Positions 12,001 to 24,876 are shown, counted from the stretch's first letter. The stretch: DNA of 64,000 nt from Sequoia sempervirens (GCA_007258455.2 VDFB02321266.1:1-64000), one strand, 5' to 3'. A program made the numbers and translations. The notes: generated by a model from the sequence alone, not told the origin.

Positions 12001-13500
12001 AAAACGTTTTAAGATAGTCCTAAAATCTAACCATCAAGAAATAAGTACATATATTATAATAGCATTCAATATATATACATGGTTGACCTTTAAATATTAG
12101 ATGGAAGTTTCCTCAATTTAAATAATAGATGGAAGTTTCCTCAACTTAAAGGTCGTTTGCTACACAAGACTTGCACACCACTACAAGTGCTAATGGTGTT
12201 GCTTGTGGTTCTAACAAATCGTCATATGATGATTAAAAATCTGTATTTATTTCATGTGTAGATACAGTCATATAAACCATTTTAATGTATCTTCAACATT
12301 TATGAATTGAAAATTGACATTGAATTATGAATTTTTTATTGTGTTCTCAGTTTTGTATTTAAATTTCATTTTGAACCACGGAAACCAAAACCTGAACCAC
12401 CAACATAGTTTGACAAAGAAAAGTCCAACAATAATCTGTGTGATGAATAATCTATGCGAAGCTTGTCTAATTTCATGTAATGTATAAACATAGCTTCATT
12501 TTTCACTTTCAATGACCGAATAACAACGAAATACTAGTTTATCTTTAATACTTTCTCGGTTTTGGAGATCTATATACCTGCTTACCTTTCCGCCAATTAA
12601 AACAAAGGATTTGTAGTTTACAGATCTCAATCACTTTTTTCAGATTGTTAAAAAGCAATTTAACACAAAAATGAACTAATATGTCTTCAGCGTACCCATT
12701 GCACATGAGGGTGCAATTGCTAGTTTATCTTAGAGGTGAAGTGGTTGTTGGTAATTAAAGAAAGGTTTAGAGGAAGGTGAAATAGACCAACTTGGACCAT
12801 GTCTTTGTGCACAGTCCGTCTTAGTCAAAAATCATCACCGTTCTTTCGAAGGCTTCTATTCTTTCTTTCTGCGACTGTAAATGAGTTTTAAGAAAAAAAG
12901 CAGTCGTACATAGAAGACTTGTATAAACTTTCTATGTGGACAATTAAAATTTCAAACTTCGGTAACACGTTATTTAGACCAGGAAAATAAAAAACCTGGC
13001 ACATGCAACACCAAATTGACCCTAAAAATTTAGACCCGGATGAGTGCAAACCAGCTGTATATTTTATATGGATTGTATATTTAACAAAATTTATTTTGAA
13101 CTTTCGGCCGGTCAGTTGTTTTTTAACACACTCGTTCAACGCAACTTTTTTGAGTCGGCATTTTCATCTTTCTTACCATTCATGACATGTAGGAATCTTT
13201 ATCAATAACAGATATTTATTAAAGGAAATTGTGTCCTTCGAAGAGAACCCCAAAACGAATGTACGTATATAAAGTATATATTTTCCCAGAAGCTCTGTGT
13301 ATTTTACATCAACGTTCATATGGTGGAATAGTTTATCTATATTTAAACAAATCAACGTTTCTGATCCAAGAATTGTAAGAATTTCGTAAACCTTCCTAAT
13401 AGAAATTCATAAGAATCCATTAGCACTATGTCACACAACACTTTACATCCTCGTATGAACCAATTTTGAGCTCAACAGGGAAATAATGATTCACAAGAAC
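9049..13500. other. Long AT-rich region without a recognised gene
   Basis: Only short open frames, none with a family signature. A possible exon-like piece follows a TTTTGATCTCAG acceptor-like site near 11443, but it has stops and I cannot identify it. Confidence 0.45.
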
Positions 13501-15953
13501 ATTATGATCTTTTTTCAACAATTTGTTTTTTAAAGGATTTGGTTTTGTAAACAAGCTTTCAATTTTGCACCATTTATGTACTTCCCAAGTTATCAGTGGA
13601 CCCTCCGTCTATAATCACCTTGCACATTTTATCTTTTCATGTGTATTACATCTGAAATACATGGTTTCTCCTCAATCAACTATGGGGGCTTTTTTGTCTC
13701 CAGCTATTATGGTCCTTCTCAACATCAAATTATCACCTATCTTTGCTTTCACTTCTTCTATCAAGGGTTCTTCTCCTCATCTTAGGTCACCATTGTTCCC
13801 CACTACAAATAAAGCAACTCAAAGGTTTTCAACCCCACAAATTTGTTCTCCTTCTCCTCATCCTCTACCTCTAAAGCCACCGAATTAAAATCTAAAAATA
13901 GTAACCTACCTAATAATTGTTAAGTGAAGAACAATCAAAACAAAACTGTGAAAATAACATCTAAAAATAGTAGTCTAATTTTTTTAGAGGACTAAACTAG
14001 CCCTCAACCAACTAAGCATGTGAGAGGGGAATGTTAGAGTAAATTATTTGCATTAGGGTTTCTATGGGAGAGTTTCACACATTAGCATCTTTATCTTTCT
14101 ATTTTTCTTCTAAGTTTACTGCAAAATTAGTTAAAATAGCAAGATCCAACCAATAGAACTTTTTGCAATCAAACTAGCTACAAACACTACCAGTAAACCA
14201 CCTAGAAGTTCCTCACATAGATGATGAGGATGTGGAGTAGCGAAGAGAAACCCGTGACCAAAAATTCTATTCATGATCCCTTCATGTGGCTTAGAAATGA
14301 GAATCCTAGGAGCAAGTCTCCCTGGTACACTAAGTAAAAAGACTCTACCCAAGATGACACTCATAAGGACATGAGTGGCTCCTAAGGAAGAGGGGGGCAA
14401 GGGAAATTTGGACATTAAACAAAGAGAATTTCCCAAATGCTCAAGGAGCACCTATAAATGGTCCACCTCAATTATAAATTATCTTGCACTTATATCTACT
14501 ATAAAATATTGGAACAAATCATAACTTTATTATGAAGTGAAAAATGTCAATCATAGAAAATTGACAAAAATAGTTGAATTTCTATCTTTTCATATATTTA
14601 AGAGAATCTCCACCCTAAAAGTATGTTGAATCCAATTTAGTTTATGAGGGATGTAGGGTGAATCCCATACAATAACTATGTGCACCATGCAAAATGTTCT
14701 AGTTACAAGGGCTTAAAAAAATCATGAATCCAAGTACAAAAATTTTGGACTCTTAGACAAAACCAAAATAGGTGTTTCAATGACTTTGATTGTTGAAAAG
14801 GGAAATGGGGGTCAAGGACTATCAAATGGGATAACCTAGAACCAATAGGAAGGCCTTGGAAAAGAATACACTAGGAAAAGTAAGCTAATTTAGTCTTTAG
14901 AAGAGTTGACCAAATGGTGTGAAACATATGTTTCCAAATAGACACTTGTGATTCTAAATGTGGCTGTTGATTTAGAGTGGAACAATGGGAAGTGGGAGAT
15001 ATTAAAAGATGTCCTTCCTATGGTTTGTAATTTTGGAAAGTGGTCTTTGGAAATCGTTCCAATATTTCAACCAAGGATTGCAAGAATTGATAGTAATTTT
15101 TTTGAATCATATCAAAGAAAATATCTCCCATAATTATATCAAAAGTTTCAAAATCTTGATTAAAAAGGTGAAAATTTTCTTTAGCTTCATTCCATGATAA
15201 CAAATTCATTGTACATCAAGAAAAAAGGTCCTACCAAGTTTTAACTCCTTTAGCATAGGAAATTTCAGAGAAAGAGGGGGGATTATGCCAAAAATGGGGA
15301 TTTAAAAGGGATCTGCAACTCCCTATGATGACCAAAATCTCTAATTCATCTTAGTGATAAAATTTATAGAAATACAAGTGCAATAGTTATGTATAAATTA
15401 TATTAAAATAGGCTCCCTACATTCAAAATTAGTGATTCAAAGATAAAGGAAAATGTACAGGAAGGTCCCCATGACTAGAAGTGGAAAATTGTCTACTACT
15501 CCACCACGAAAGGAGAAAAAATAAGAAGGGGGAAATCATCAATTAAGGAATCAACATAGGCCCTTCTACAAATGAGTGTAGAAAAGAAACAATGGGAGAC
15601 CTAAGCCCCATAAAAATAAAGGTAGGATTGAGGTAGAAAGATAAATGGAAATGTTAACAAGTCATGGAAGAAGAATCTCCAAAATTTTTGTAGAGAGTGA
15701 CAAGGGAACAACTAGGTAGATTGGAGATAGTAGAAGAGAAGGGAGCCAAGAAAGGTATATCTACAACCTCGAATAGAAAAAACACATGAAATGGAAGATG
15801 GCATCATGGGTGTCTACTTTTTCTGTATATCATTATTCACACTAGGAATGTCCTTACAAATAGTGTAGATATATCCTCTAGTCTCCAACACAAATAAATA
15901 GGTTATTTAAATTCAATGATAAACTATACTTTAGGGAGTCCTTACCTCATACT
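13501..15953. other. Repeat-like region, not identified
   Basis: Open stretches of about 100-120 codons exist (13523-13888 plus; 14131-14451 minus), rich in Pro, Ser, Leu and other low-information residues. No reverse transcriptase, zinc knuckle or host domain could be recognised. Composition suggests decayed retroelement sequence, but this is a guess. Confidence 0.4.
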
Positions 15954-17241
15954 TGATGAAGGAGCAACTCTTTTGTCTACTACTTACAAGCTCATACTCA
16001 CACAACAACACAGGCTGACACAACAAAACAAAACAAACACTTTCTTTTATTAATGAAAGGACATTACAAAATTGCAATGCAATCATATGGGTCATCTCAC
16101 TATAGTCATCTACCACATTGCAGATCTGAGCTTTCACTCTCAACTCTACATTTACCAGCAAGAGATCTACTTTCTTCTCTGCTCCATCATCTTCAGGCTC
16201 CTCTACCACCTCCACACACACTACACTACTTCTCTATCTCTCACTATCTCTTTATACTACATTCCTCCTCCATGTCAGCCTTGACATTCTTCTCTCCCAT
16301 TGTTATAGTACCACCATGTTGTCCAATGGTCACTTAGATTTTCTTGATAATTACATGGTTATTTGTATCATTAGTTCTTATTTTTTTGTGCCAGGTAATC
16401 AAAATTTCCAATCATTCGATGCATGCCCGTAAATTCTTTTGACCTAGTCGATTAGCAACAACGATGTGAATCAACGAATGTTATCATGTCATGTGTCGCC
16501 ACTAGGTTCGTCTGTTCCACCAACTCTCCATTCAGTCAACCATCGCACCATTTGGGTCCCTACCTCCATTGACTTGTCATGAGTTCCAAGAGTTTTATAA
16601 CCAAGTCATAGGGTTGTGAAATTCCCTAACTCCCCAATCTCCCAACTTGGCACTCCTTCCATCAACTTTTCAACCCTCCATCATCATCGTGTCAAGGGGA
16701 CACCAAAAAATATCCCTTTGAAAAAAGTAAGTCTCACCGATGAGACTTTAACGAAATTTCATTTTGTGTTATATCATCGCTTTTCGGCCTATCGAAGGGA
16801 CTCCTCCCAAAGTCTCATCGAAACATCCTTCTCACTACGATATTACCTTGTCACCCTATCGAAGGGACTCCCAATCATTTCCCATTGATAACTCAAAGTC
16901 TCCCCAATACATGTCTTCTCACTCTATCAGAGGGACTTGCTTCCCTATCTTATTGATATTCCCAAGTCTTCCTAATGTCATTCGTTGATATGCTTTATAG
17001 CTTGTTGGGTTGTTAAAGGGATAACAAATGTTGTTCCACCAATAAGAGACCCTCGCCCTTATGTGAGTTCCATGCACTTGATCATGCTACTGCTAACATC
17101 ATCAGTTCATTTCAATGGGACTTGAAGGAACATCTTGTTGATATGCCAAAGTCCTGTTGATAAAACATGATCAACCTTTATTGAGTGGAATAGCTCAGAT
17201 CGATGCAAGATTGCTTCTATGCCCTGGATGCTCCTGCATCA
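15954..17241 (-). mobile_element. 3' LTR of the split retrotransposon
   Basis: It aligns along its whole length with 34514-35795. Its ends are near-perfect short inverted repeats: TGATGAAGGAGC at 15954 and GCTCCTGCATCA ending at 17241 (11 of 12 bases pair). A TATA element (TATAAAG on the minus strand, 16250-16256) is conserved in both copies. The open frames inside it (for example 16053-16337) recur in the other LTR and are not genes. Confidence 0.85.
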
Positions 17242-17341
17242 GACACCTAGGGTAGGAAAGAAATGTTTCATAAACATTTTGGATCTAATGCTCATTTAGA
17301 ACCCATCATACTTCCTTATTCACCTGCACCTTCTTTCTCAA

Positions 17342-17550
17342 CTAGCCATTTAACTTGACGTCTCTTCCATCTTTCATCCTTCCTCTCTTTCTTCCTCTTT
17401 TCACAAAATTCATCTCCCACCAATATTCATTATGAAAATCTGAAAATTCATCAATATCAATTTCTTCTTCTTCAGAAAAAATAAAGAGATTCATGTATTA
17501 CATTATTCTCTATTATTGTTGCAACCACTTGGTAGTCATTACTCTCAATT
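17342..17550 (-). pseudogene. C-terminal part of the split retroelement ORF
   Basis: Read on the minus strand from the AATT at 17547-17550, the frame gives ESNDYQVVATIIENN. After a one-base slip in a T run come an acidic block (SEEEEIDIDEFSDF), a Trp pair and a basic tail (KRGRKRG), with a stop at 17342-17344. The N-terminal part lies 13.8 kb away (31344 on), and the two join in frame through one AATT. The protein is not assigned to a named family. The acidic-then-basic end would fit a nucleic-acid-binding gag-like protein. This piece shows the transposon landed inside a coding region. Confidence 0.65.
17547..17550. other. Left target-site duplication AATT
   Basis: AATT abuts the left TIR and matches 31344-31347. 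AATT is its own reverse complement, so it could formally be the tip of the TIR. The restored host reading frame favours a duplication. Confidence 0.65.
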
Positions 17551-17580
17551 GGGTGAAAGCACAAACCTGTGTCACAGTTT
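17551..17580 (+). repeat. Left terminal inverted repeat
   Basis: It begins GGGTGAAAGC and contains ACAAACCTGTGTCACA. It pairs with the reverse complement of 31314-31343 at 27 of 30 positions. Confidence 0.85.
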
Positions 17581-17599
17581 TAGCCAAATGAAGCAATTC

Positions 17600-18080
17600 G
17601 GGCGATTTTCTTTCGGCCGACCAGTTTTCAGCCGATAAGGTTTTGGCCGAATCCACGAGGCAGCCACATGGCGCCTACGTGGCTAGAACTTGTCAATCGA
17701 ATCACTTTCGGCCGAAACATTATCGACCGAAAATTGCCAACACGGCACACATCTAGAAAGACCTGCTTGGTCGAGTATGTTTCAGCCGAAACCTTATTGA
17801 TCGGAAGTATATCGACCAAAAATCCTTAATAAAATCGAAAAAAAAAAACTAGGCCCACTATTGGAACGCTCAGGAGAAAGTGTTGAGGGCGAGAGCTTGT
17901 CGGCCGATCACCAGCAACAGGGACTATATTTTAACAGGTTCCATTCGTGGCATTCACTGGAATGTTTGATTTCTCGTCTCATTTTTGTTTATTTTGGGAA
18001 ATTTGTGATTTCTCATTTGTTAGGGTTTGATTGAAATGCAAAAATCAAGTTTTTCAGGTTTTGTAATGGATATTGGCCGA
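17600..18080. repeat. Left subterminal GGCCGA motif cluster
   Basis: Seven or more variants of TTTCGGCCGA(A) or its complement, often arranged as TTTNNGCCGAAAC...ATCGACCGAAA pairs (for example 17621, 17645, 17708, 17785, 17901, 18072). The same motif family clusters at the other end (30180-30545). These are likely transposase-binding sites by analogy with subterminal repeats of other DNA transposons. Confidence 0.75.
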
Positions 18081-19771
18081 AAGGTAGTGAATGTTGTGAA
18101 GAATTTATATATTCACCATTCCTTTCAGAAATTCATCCAGCTATATGAAAAACCTCTGATTTATTTTTAAGTATATCAATTAAATAGTCTTAATTAGAAT
18201 TGGAGGTTGCCCCCTCAAAGCAACACTGGTCTTCTATTTCACTATTCTTATATACTGCCATTTGGTAACTAGTTTTGAAGATGCTCCTTCTGTTTCTATA
18301 TTATTTGGTAATAAAGCAGAGGATATGTGTTTTATGTGCCGTAAAAACAAAGAACATGGCCTTACCATAGAACATGGCCTGCTAGACAACATCTAGACAA
18401 GGTTGATTGAGTTAAGAAGGATATGATTTTGAAAACAATTGTTAACTTAAGTGGACAGTCACTATGTTGAGGAGGATTATCCTACATTGCATGCAATATA
18501 TCTTTGATGTCTGCTTGACCCACATTGTAAGGTGATATTGACCCTAATTTTTATACAAATCTACTTAAAATTCATCTTGTGAACCATTAATGTAGTCATA
18601 AATTCTTGTGTAGCTAGTTTCTGCAAAATAAATAGAGCCCTCATTCGATTAAGTTGCCATGGCCTAAAGTTCTATTTGACAGATGACATTGAGATTGAGA
18701 ATCATTTCTGGCCCTTGGAAAAAATAAATTAGACAACCATCCAAACAACTGACAACTACCAACTGTCCCAAAGAAAAGTAGTTTGATATGAATAATTCAA
18801 AACTGTAAACAGTCAAGACTACAGCTAGGTAGGATGAATGTAGCCTTAAAAGGAAACCGCTCCACAAAGAATCTTAATAAGGATATTGTGTGTAAATCAT
18901 TAAATAGAATAATTCAACCTATAAATGAATAATGGATTTTCATTTGACATGTCATCGAATTGCATTAGGATAAGTAGATTTTGAATGTGATTATAGCTAG
19001 ATTGAGAAATAACACAGATTGCCAAATGGTTTGAGAACTTTGACAGATTAGCATTAGCATGTTGAGAGCGATTGATTCTTTCACACCAACATATGCACAT
19101 GTGCAAGGAATGAGTGGGGAAATGAATATGAATATTATTTATTCCCACCACCTCAAATGTAATTGGATTAAGATATAAATCAGAGGTAGATGAACAATAA
19201 TAAATGCAACCTTATATTATTGGAAATGTTGGTGATGTTGATCTGATCCATGAAATATTATAGCATTGAAACAAAGGAGATGTTTTGACCATTACAAAGA
19301 TGATGAAGCAGATTCATTAGCAAGGATTGAAAAAATTGTAGAGTTTGAAATATTGAAGCTTAGACACGACATTTGCATTCCATTAATGGTTGACCACATA
19401 AAGGCACTGGAATGGATTTTCATAGAGCATCAAGTGAACTGGCATTAGCTTCAATATCTTATACAGGTACTTGGCTCAAATCTTAGCAGCTAGATTTTTC
19501 TGTTTCCACAAGCATGCAGATCTCTGAACACCTCTTACTCTTGGCTACTTTGATTGATGATTTTACTTACTAGCATACAATCAATTTCCTAGAACTCAGA
19601 ATCATTGTTCACATAGACTGGCATACACCTTTCTCAAGCTACTATGTCGAGTCTCCCAATAATAGCAAGTAATTAAGTCTTAAGGGTTATTTCACAGCTA
19701 TAAAAATAAGCATTATATGACAACTGAAATATAAGTAAAAATAACAGCATATAATAATAGTAAAAACAAAT
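18081..19771. other. Left arm of the transposon without a recognised gene
   Basis: AT-rich, with only short open frames (for example 19266-19448). Nothing identified. Confidence 0.45.
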
Positions 19772-20014
19772 CTATTGCATATGAACCCATGAATATGATA
19801 TAGGATTGTCTTTTCCCTTATACAGCGGGCCAACTTTGCTTATATAAACTGGGATAGAAACTTTCATTGACAACTTTTCATAACTATGATCAACTTCATA
19901 TTTACTTATCACATACTCATTTAGTCTATCACATGCAAAGCAGTTATGGCAGGTCAAACTTCCCAATGTTGAAATATATAGCTTTATGCATCCCTTTTGA
20001 AGGATTTTTGTCAA
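19772..20014 (-). other. Exon-like open segment, unknown
   Basis: A minus-strand frame of about 80 codons reading GCIKLYISTLGSLTCHNC, then FACDRLNEYVISKYEVDHSY and SMKVSIPVYISKVGPLYKG, with a stop at 19772. It starts without an ATG, as an internal or last exon would. It lies downstream, on the same strand, of the better supported exon-like segment at 20375-20510. The two could belong to one captured host-gene fragment. I do not recognise the protein. Confidence 0.35.
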
Positions 20015-20374
20015 GTATAGGTAAAGCTTTCAAATTACAATTTTAATATATATATACTCTTTTATATTTCATTGCACAAACCCTCACCTACTTTTGACAT
20101 TCTGAATTCTACAATTAAGTGTATTGTACTTGAATCCCAAATAGAAGCCGAATCAAGGGCACAATAGTCATCTTTATTATTCTCCTATTTGTTCCAAGAT
20201 TAAAGGCACTGCAATGGATGATCTATATTAACATTTGTTTGGTTTGCCAAGCACCTGGTGAAACCAATGTTTTACATATTGTATAAATGTATATATCTTC
20301 TTATTTTTGTGTTTCAAATCTATAGTAACATACAAAAATGTTTCCACAAATCAAGTAGTGCCCTTAGACCATAC

Positions 20375-20510
20375 CTATAAATGATTAGATCAATCGATAA
20401 CCCCCAATGGCCGCAGACTGGAATAAAGTGCAAAATATCTGCTTTGAGGTCTTTAACCACCTCATCATATCTCCTTGTGCAAACAAATTGTACTGTTGCA
20501 TTTGTTAACT
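20375..20510 (-). other. Exon-like segment flanked by splice sites, unknown
   Basis: Read on the minus strand, a pyrimidine-rich acceptor (TTTTTCCACTTACAG) precedes 20510. An open 136-bp stretch encodes LTNATVQFVCTRRYDEVVKD, then LKADILHFIPVCGHWGLSID, and ends at a GTATGG donor after 20375. The amino-acid composition looks like a real protein, with well-spaced hydrophobic residues and conserved-looking Cys, Gly and Trp. The family is not recognised. It may be host sequence captured by the transposon. Confidence 0.45.
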
Positions 20511-20640
20511 CTGTAAGTGGAAAAATATACACAAGGATATCCAATAACAAACTTGTATTTATAAATAATTAGTTCTTTTCCAATTCTTATCACATTTAGA
20601 AAAGTTATAAGGGTGGGGATTCAGTAATTTAGCATTCTAA

Positions 20641-21238
20641 TTGTATATACATATGTGTACATGTGTGTATGTATGTATGTATGTATATATGCATATATAT
20701 ATGTATGTACATGTATGTATATGTGTACATGCACATATATGTGTATGTGCATATGCATGTACATGTATTATATATACATATGTGTACATGTGTGTATGTA
20801 TGTATGTGTGTATGTATATATGTATGTATGTATTATATATACATGTGTACATGTGTGTATGTATGTATGTATATGCATATATATATATGTACATGTATGT
20901 ATCTGTACATGCACATATATGTGTATGTGCGTATGCATGTAGATGTATTATATATACATATGTGTACATGTGTGTATGTATACATATGTATATATAATAC
21001 ATCTACATGCATATGGACATACACATATATGTGCATGTACATATAAATACATGTACATATATGTGTATGTGCGTATGCATGTAGATGTATTATATATACA
21101 TATGTGTACATGTGTGTATGTATACATATGTATGTACATGCATGTATATATGTGTATGTGTGTATGTGTGTATATGTGTGTACATGTATGTATGCATGTG
21201 TGTACATGTGTGTATGTATGTATGTATGTATATGCATA

Positions 21239-21271
<33 letters not shown>

Positions 21272-21750
21272 ATGCATGTATGTATGTATATGCATATACA
21301 TATGTACATGCACATATATGTGTATGTGTGTATGTACATGTATGTATTATATATATGTACATATGTGTATGTGCGTATGCATGTACATGTATTATATATA
21401 CATATGTGTATGTATGTATGTATGTATGTATGTATGTATATGCATATATGTGTGTATATACATGTATGTATGTGCATGCATGTATATATATGTGTATGTG
21501 TGTATGTATGTATGTACTTGAGTATATACATGTGTACATACACACATACACATAAATCATGTGCATGTACATACATATATATGTATATACATACATACAT
21601 ACACACATACACACATATACATATATATATGCATGTACATACACACACACACACACAGAGATATATATATATATATATACATGCACGTACACACATGCAC
21701 TCCCACATACATACATGTGTACATATAGATATATGCACATGTATCTATAT
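20641..21750. repeat. 1.1-kb compound microsatellite (ATGTAC/GTATGT)
   Basis: Almost pure alternating-purine-pyrimidine repeats (TATGTACATGTGTGTATGTA variants). They run mostly in TG orientation to about 21535 and then in CA orientation to 21750, with a short flip near 20985-21055. Higher-order blocks ending GTATTATATATACATATGTG recur. Long open frames here, up to 301 codons of Tyr/His/Ile/Cys/Met, are by-products of the repeat. Confidence 0.95.
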
Positions 21751-22253
21751 GTTTTATTTTATTCCTAAGGAATTTATTTCAAAGAATTTTAACTTTATTA
21801 CTTTAATATGTTTTAAGTTAGATCGAAAAATTAAGGAAATGTTAGCCTTTTTATAATTTCTAGTGTTTGATTTAAAAAATAATTGATTACAAAGAAAGGC
21901 TAGATCATATATGACCAATTGTAATGAAGAGTATTTTTTTATTTTGATCAAAATTTTAGTATAGAGTGGTTGAAAGGATAAATATTTTTTTTTCCATATT
22001 TACTCTTGGTTGAATATTACATGCATGCCTATGATTTAATAGGTTCACATAGCTCGATAGATATAAAGTTTGAACTAGATCTCATTAGATACATTTAAAT
22101 TCAAAAATGTTTTCTAGTTTTGAAACTTGAAAATTTTACCTTTAATTTAAATATATATTTTTTTAGTTTTGAAAAAATTCAATTTAAATTTGTTTAGTTC
22201 ATTATGTAATTTTGTTTTAATGATATGCAGATCTCTATCTATTTATATATATC
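21751..22253. promoter_or_regulatory. AT-rich upstream region of the 428-codon ORF
   Basis: No coding signal. It ends in TATTTATATATATC directly before the ATG at 22254, so a TATA-type promoter or 5' leader is plausible. No specific element can be fixed. Confidence 0.3.
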
Positions 22254-24104
22254 ATGGCCGATGAGGGATCTCATCATTCCCCTCGTTCTGAGCGAGAAGC
22301 TCAAACTAGATCAAATATATTTCAGGATAGTATTGTTAGATTGGACAATGCTCTAAAATGTTTAGAGCAAACAATTCACAACTCCCCCAATTTGGCTAAT
22401 CGAGATAGATTAGTCACTATTAGACAAGAGATTATTAAGATGATTGAGACAATTCGATCATACAATCCTTATGATGAAATCAGCATTGAACAGTTTTATT
22501 TTTCTCTTGCTAGGAGTGTTACTGGCACAGTGAAACATAGAGAAGTTGCCAAATTAGTTTCAGGTGAAAATGTGTTATCCATGTTCCCATTTTATAGAGG
22601 AAAAAATAAAATTAGAGGATATGTGGTTACGAGGTGTGAAGATCCTCTTGTTGCGCCATTCATATACCCTAGATGGTTGGCAACACATCATAGATGGCCT
22701 CACAATGATGAGCTGCCATTGTATTTTGTCAAACAGTTATATGCAGAATTTCATTTACATATAGAGGTGGACTACACATCTTATCCTGAGCATGCTGGCC
22801 AAGGTAAAGGCCGTTTTTCTGACAAACCACAGTTTAGACCTTCAAATTTTCCACCGCCTGTGGACAAGAGGGCATTAGTTGGCCCAAACCTTTTGGTTTT
22901 ACCAAAACGTTTGGAATTGGCAGCAGCAGGGGAGGCAGCAACAGGGTCCACTCAGAGTCAGATTTTTGAAAACATTGCCTCTATTACGATGCAGATTGAT
23001 CAGATTTCATCTGATCGAGTTGGTAGATATTTATTACGCCCACGGATCAACCTTCCTCCCACTGAGGCTACATCTGCATCGTATGATCCATTTATTAGTG
23101 CCGATCTACCTACTCTTGCAGATGTCGAGCATATGACCCACATGACTCTGCGTAATATGTGTAGACTCTCAATTTTGGATTTACTAGCAGCATATCAGGT
23201 TATCAGTGAGGACCATGGGATTGCTCTTGACAGGGTACCAGAATTTATTAGACAGCGATATCCTCATACACATATGAGCCACAGGGTGGCAAATGCAGCT
23301 CGGGATATTCCACATCATCCTATAAAATCCCATGCACATCATGTTTCTGTTGACCCTTTAGCTTGTCCAGGTGGTCATCAGGATGTTACAGGTCACGTTG
23401 AGGCTACTGCGACACCTGATCATGTCCATGGGACATATAGTCGACTTCTTTTTGCTACTGATACTGTACATGCTACAAAGCCCCCTACGATGTCTTTACA
23501 TTCTCGTGATCTTAGTGACATTGGTAGAGCCTTCAAGTAGGCACAATAGGTATTTTCAATTTATAATTTAAATACATGTATATATTTTTAAAATTGTGTT
23601 CTAAAAATTTATGTAATGCATTTTAAAAACTTCTAGGGGTTTAACTCCTAATTGAAATTGTGTACTTGAAAATTTTAAGCAGTATGGTGAATTCCCAGAC
23701 TTTGGAAATTTGGAGCATGATGGAAATCCCATGCAGTATGCAGATGAGGTACATTTAAATTTAATTTTAAAAAACTAATTACTTGATGTTTAAGTTTGAA
23801 CACATTAAACTCAAGTACATTGTAAAATTTTTAGATAATTTTACATATATATGTGTACTTGAACACATGCAAGGGTTGGGACGAGGCTCAGGACACAGAT
23901 CGGGAGATATTGGATCGGGACATGGATCCACACATCTTGGATCAGCAGAGCGATCGGTCCATGGATCGAGGTAAAGGTCAAGGGAGAGATCGAGCCATGT
24001 ATCGAGGGAGAGGTCGAGGGAGAGATCGAGCCATAGATCTGATGATTCTATTCATACCAGACATCCCTCTCTTTGAGATTTGTTTTATAGTATTACATGT
24101 CTGA
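22254..24104 (+). CDS. Accessory ORF of the DNA transposon, unknown function
   Basis: An uninterrupted 428-codon frame runs from ATG 22254 (MADEGSHHSPRSEREAQ) to TAG 23538-23540. It has an N-terminal helical, charged part (about residues 20-80). A central region follows with aromatic-rich segments (FYRGKNKIRGYVVTR; YPRWLATHHRWPHNDELPLY). A Pro-rich linker lies near residue 200, and the last 100 residues are His-rich. I find no enzyme motif and recognise no family. Two further exon-like pieces lie in compatible phase: 23683-23748 after a TTTTAAGCAG acceptor (begins YGEFPDFGNLEHD), and 23874-24104, which encodes GWDEAQDTDREIL and an RG-rich tail (RDRAMYRGRGRGRDRA). If spliced on, the TAG codons near 23540 would be premature. 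It faces the transposase gene (convergent orientation) inside the same TIRs, suggesting an element-encoded DNA-binding or regulatory partner. That role is inferred. Confidence 0.6.
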
Positions 24105-24823
24105 GATCATTTTATTATATGTTGGAGACACTTTTTATGATTTATGTATTGAACATTTGGAAGTGTTACATACTTATGTTTTATGGTACACATATATATA
24201 CTTGTTATAATTTACATGTCACATTCATACAGTTATGTTTTATGGTTTGAATCTTAGAGGTTTGTTATATACGTGCATTATTATGGTTTGATGAACTCAC
24301 TTACATTACATCTATAAGTACCTTTATTTAAATTTAAATTATGGTAACTTGTTCAAATGCACTTGTTGTACATATATAGATAACTAAATACATTGTGAAA
24401 TCAAAATGTTGGACTCCACTATCTAATGGTTGCTATTTGTAAATTTAAAAAGATGGACATGTACATGTAATTAATTTAAATAAATAGTTCAAATTAATTT
24501 GTCTTTAATAAATAGGTCAAGAAATAGAAAAAATTGAATGCATATATGCTTGAGATTAATGATATACATGTTTTAAAGTAGAACATAAAAATGCAATCAG
24601 AAATAGATGATAGTTAGATTGAATTCTTTAAAGCTCTAAATGTTCATTTTTAAATTTAGTAAAAGTTAAATTTATACATTTAAATTGTGCATATATCATG
24701 CTCTACATTAACCTAATTTCTAATTCCATATAATCTAATACACGTTCATTTGAATGTGCATGCAAAGAATTCTTGAACTAGATGATGAGCTATACTTGTG
24801 TCAAGTTGAATGTAAATGAAATC

Positions 24824-24876
<53 letters not shown>

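Noticed and set aside
14131..14451. 106-codon minus-strand frame as a possible gene
   Set aside because: No recognisable motif, no flanking splice or promoter signals; left as unidentified repeat sequence.
16053..16337. Plus-strand frames repeated at 34588-34988
   Set aside because: They lie in the two LTR copies, antisense to the element, with no domain; the repetition reflects the LTR, not a gene family.
20637..21856. Several long overlapping open frames, up to 301 codons, on both strands
   Set aside because: They consist only of Tyr, His, Ile, Cys, Met, Val and Thr runs dictated by the ATGTAC/GTATGT microsatellite; all frames are open because the repeat has few stops.
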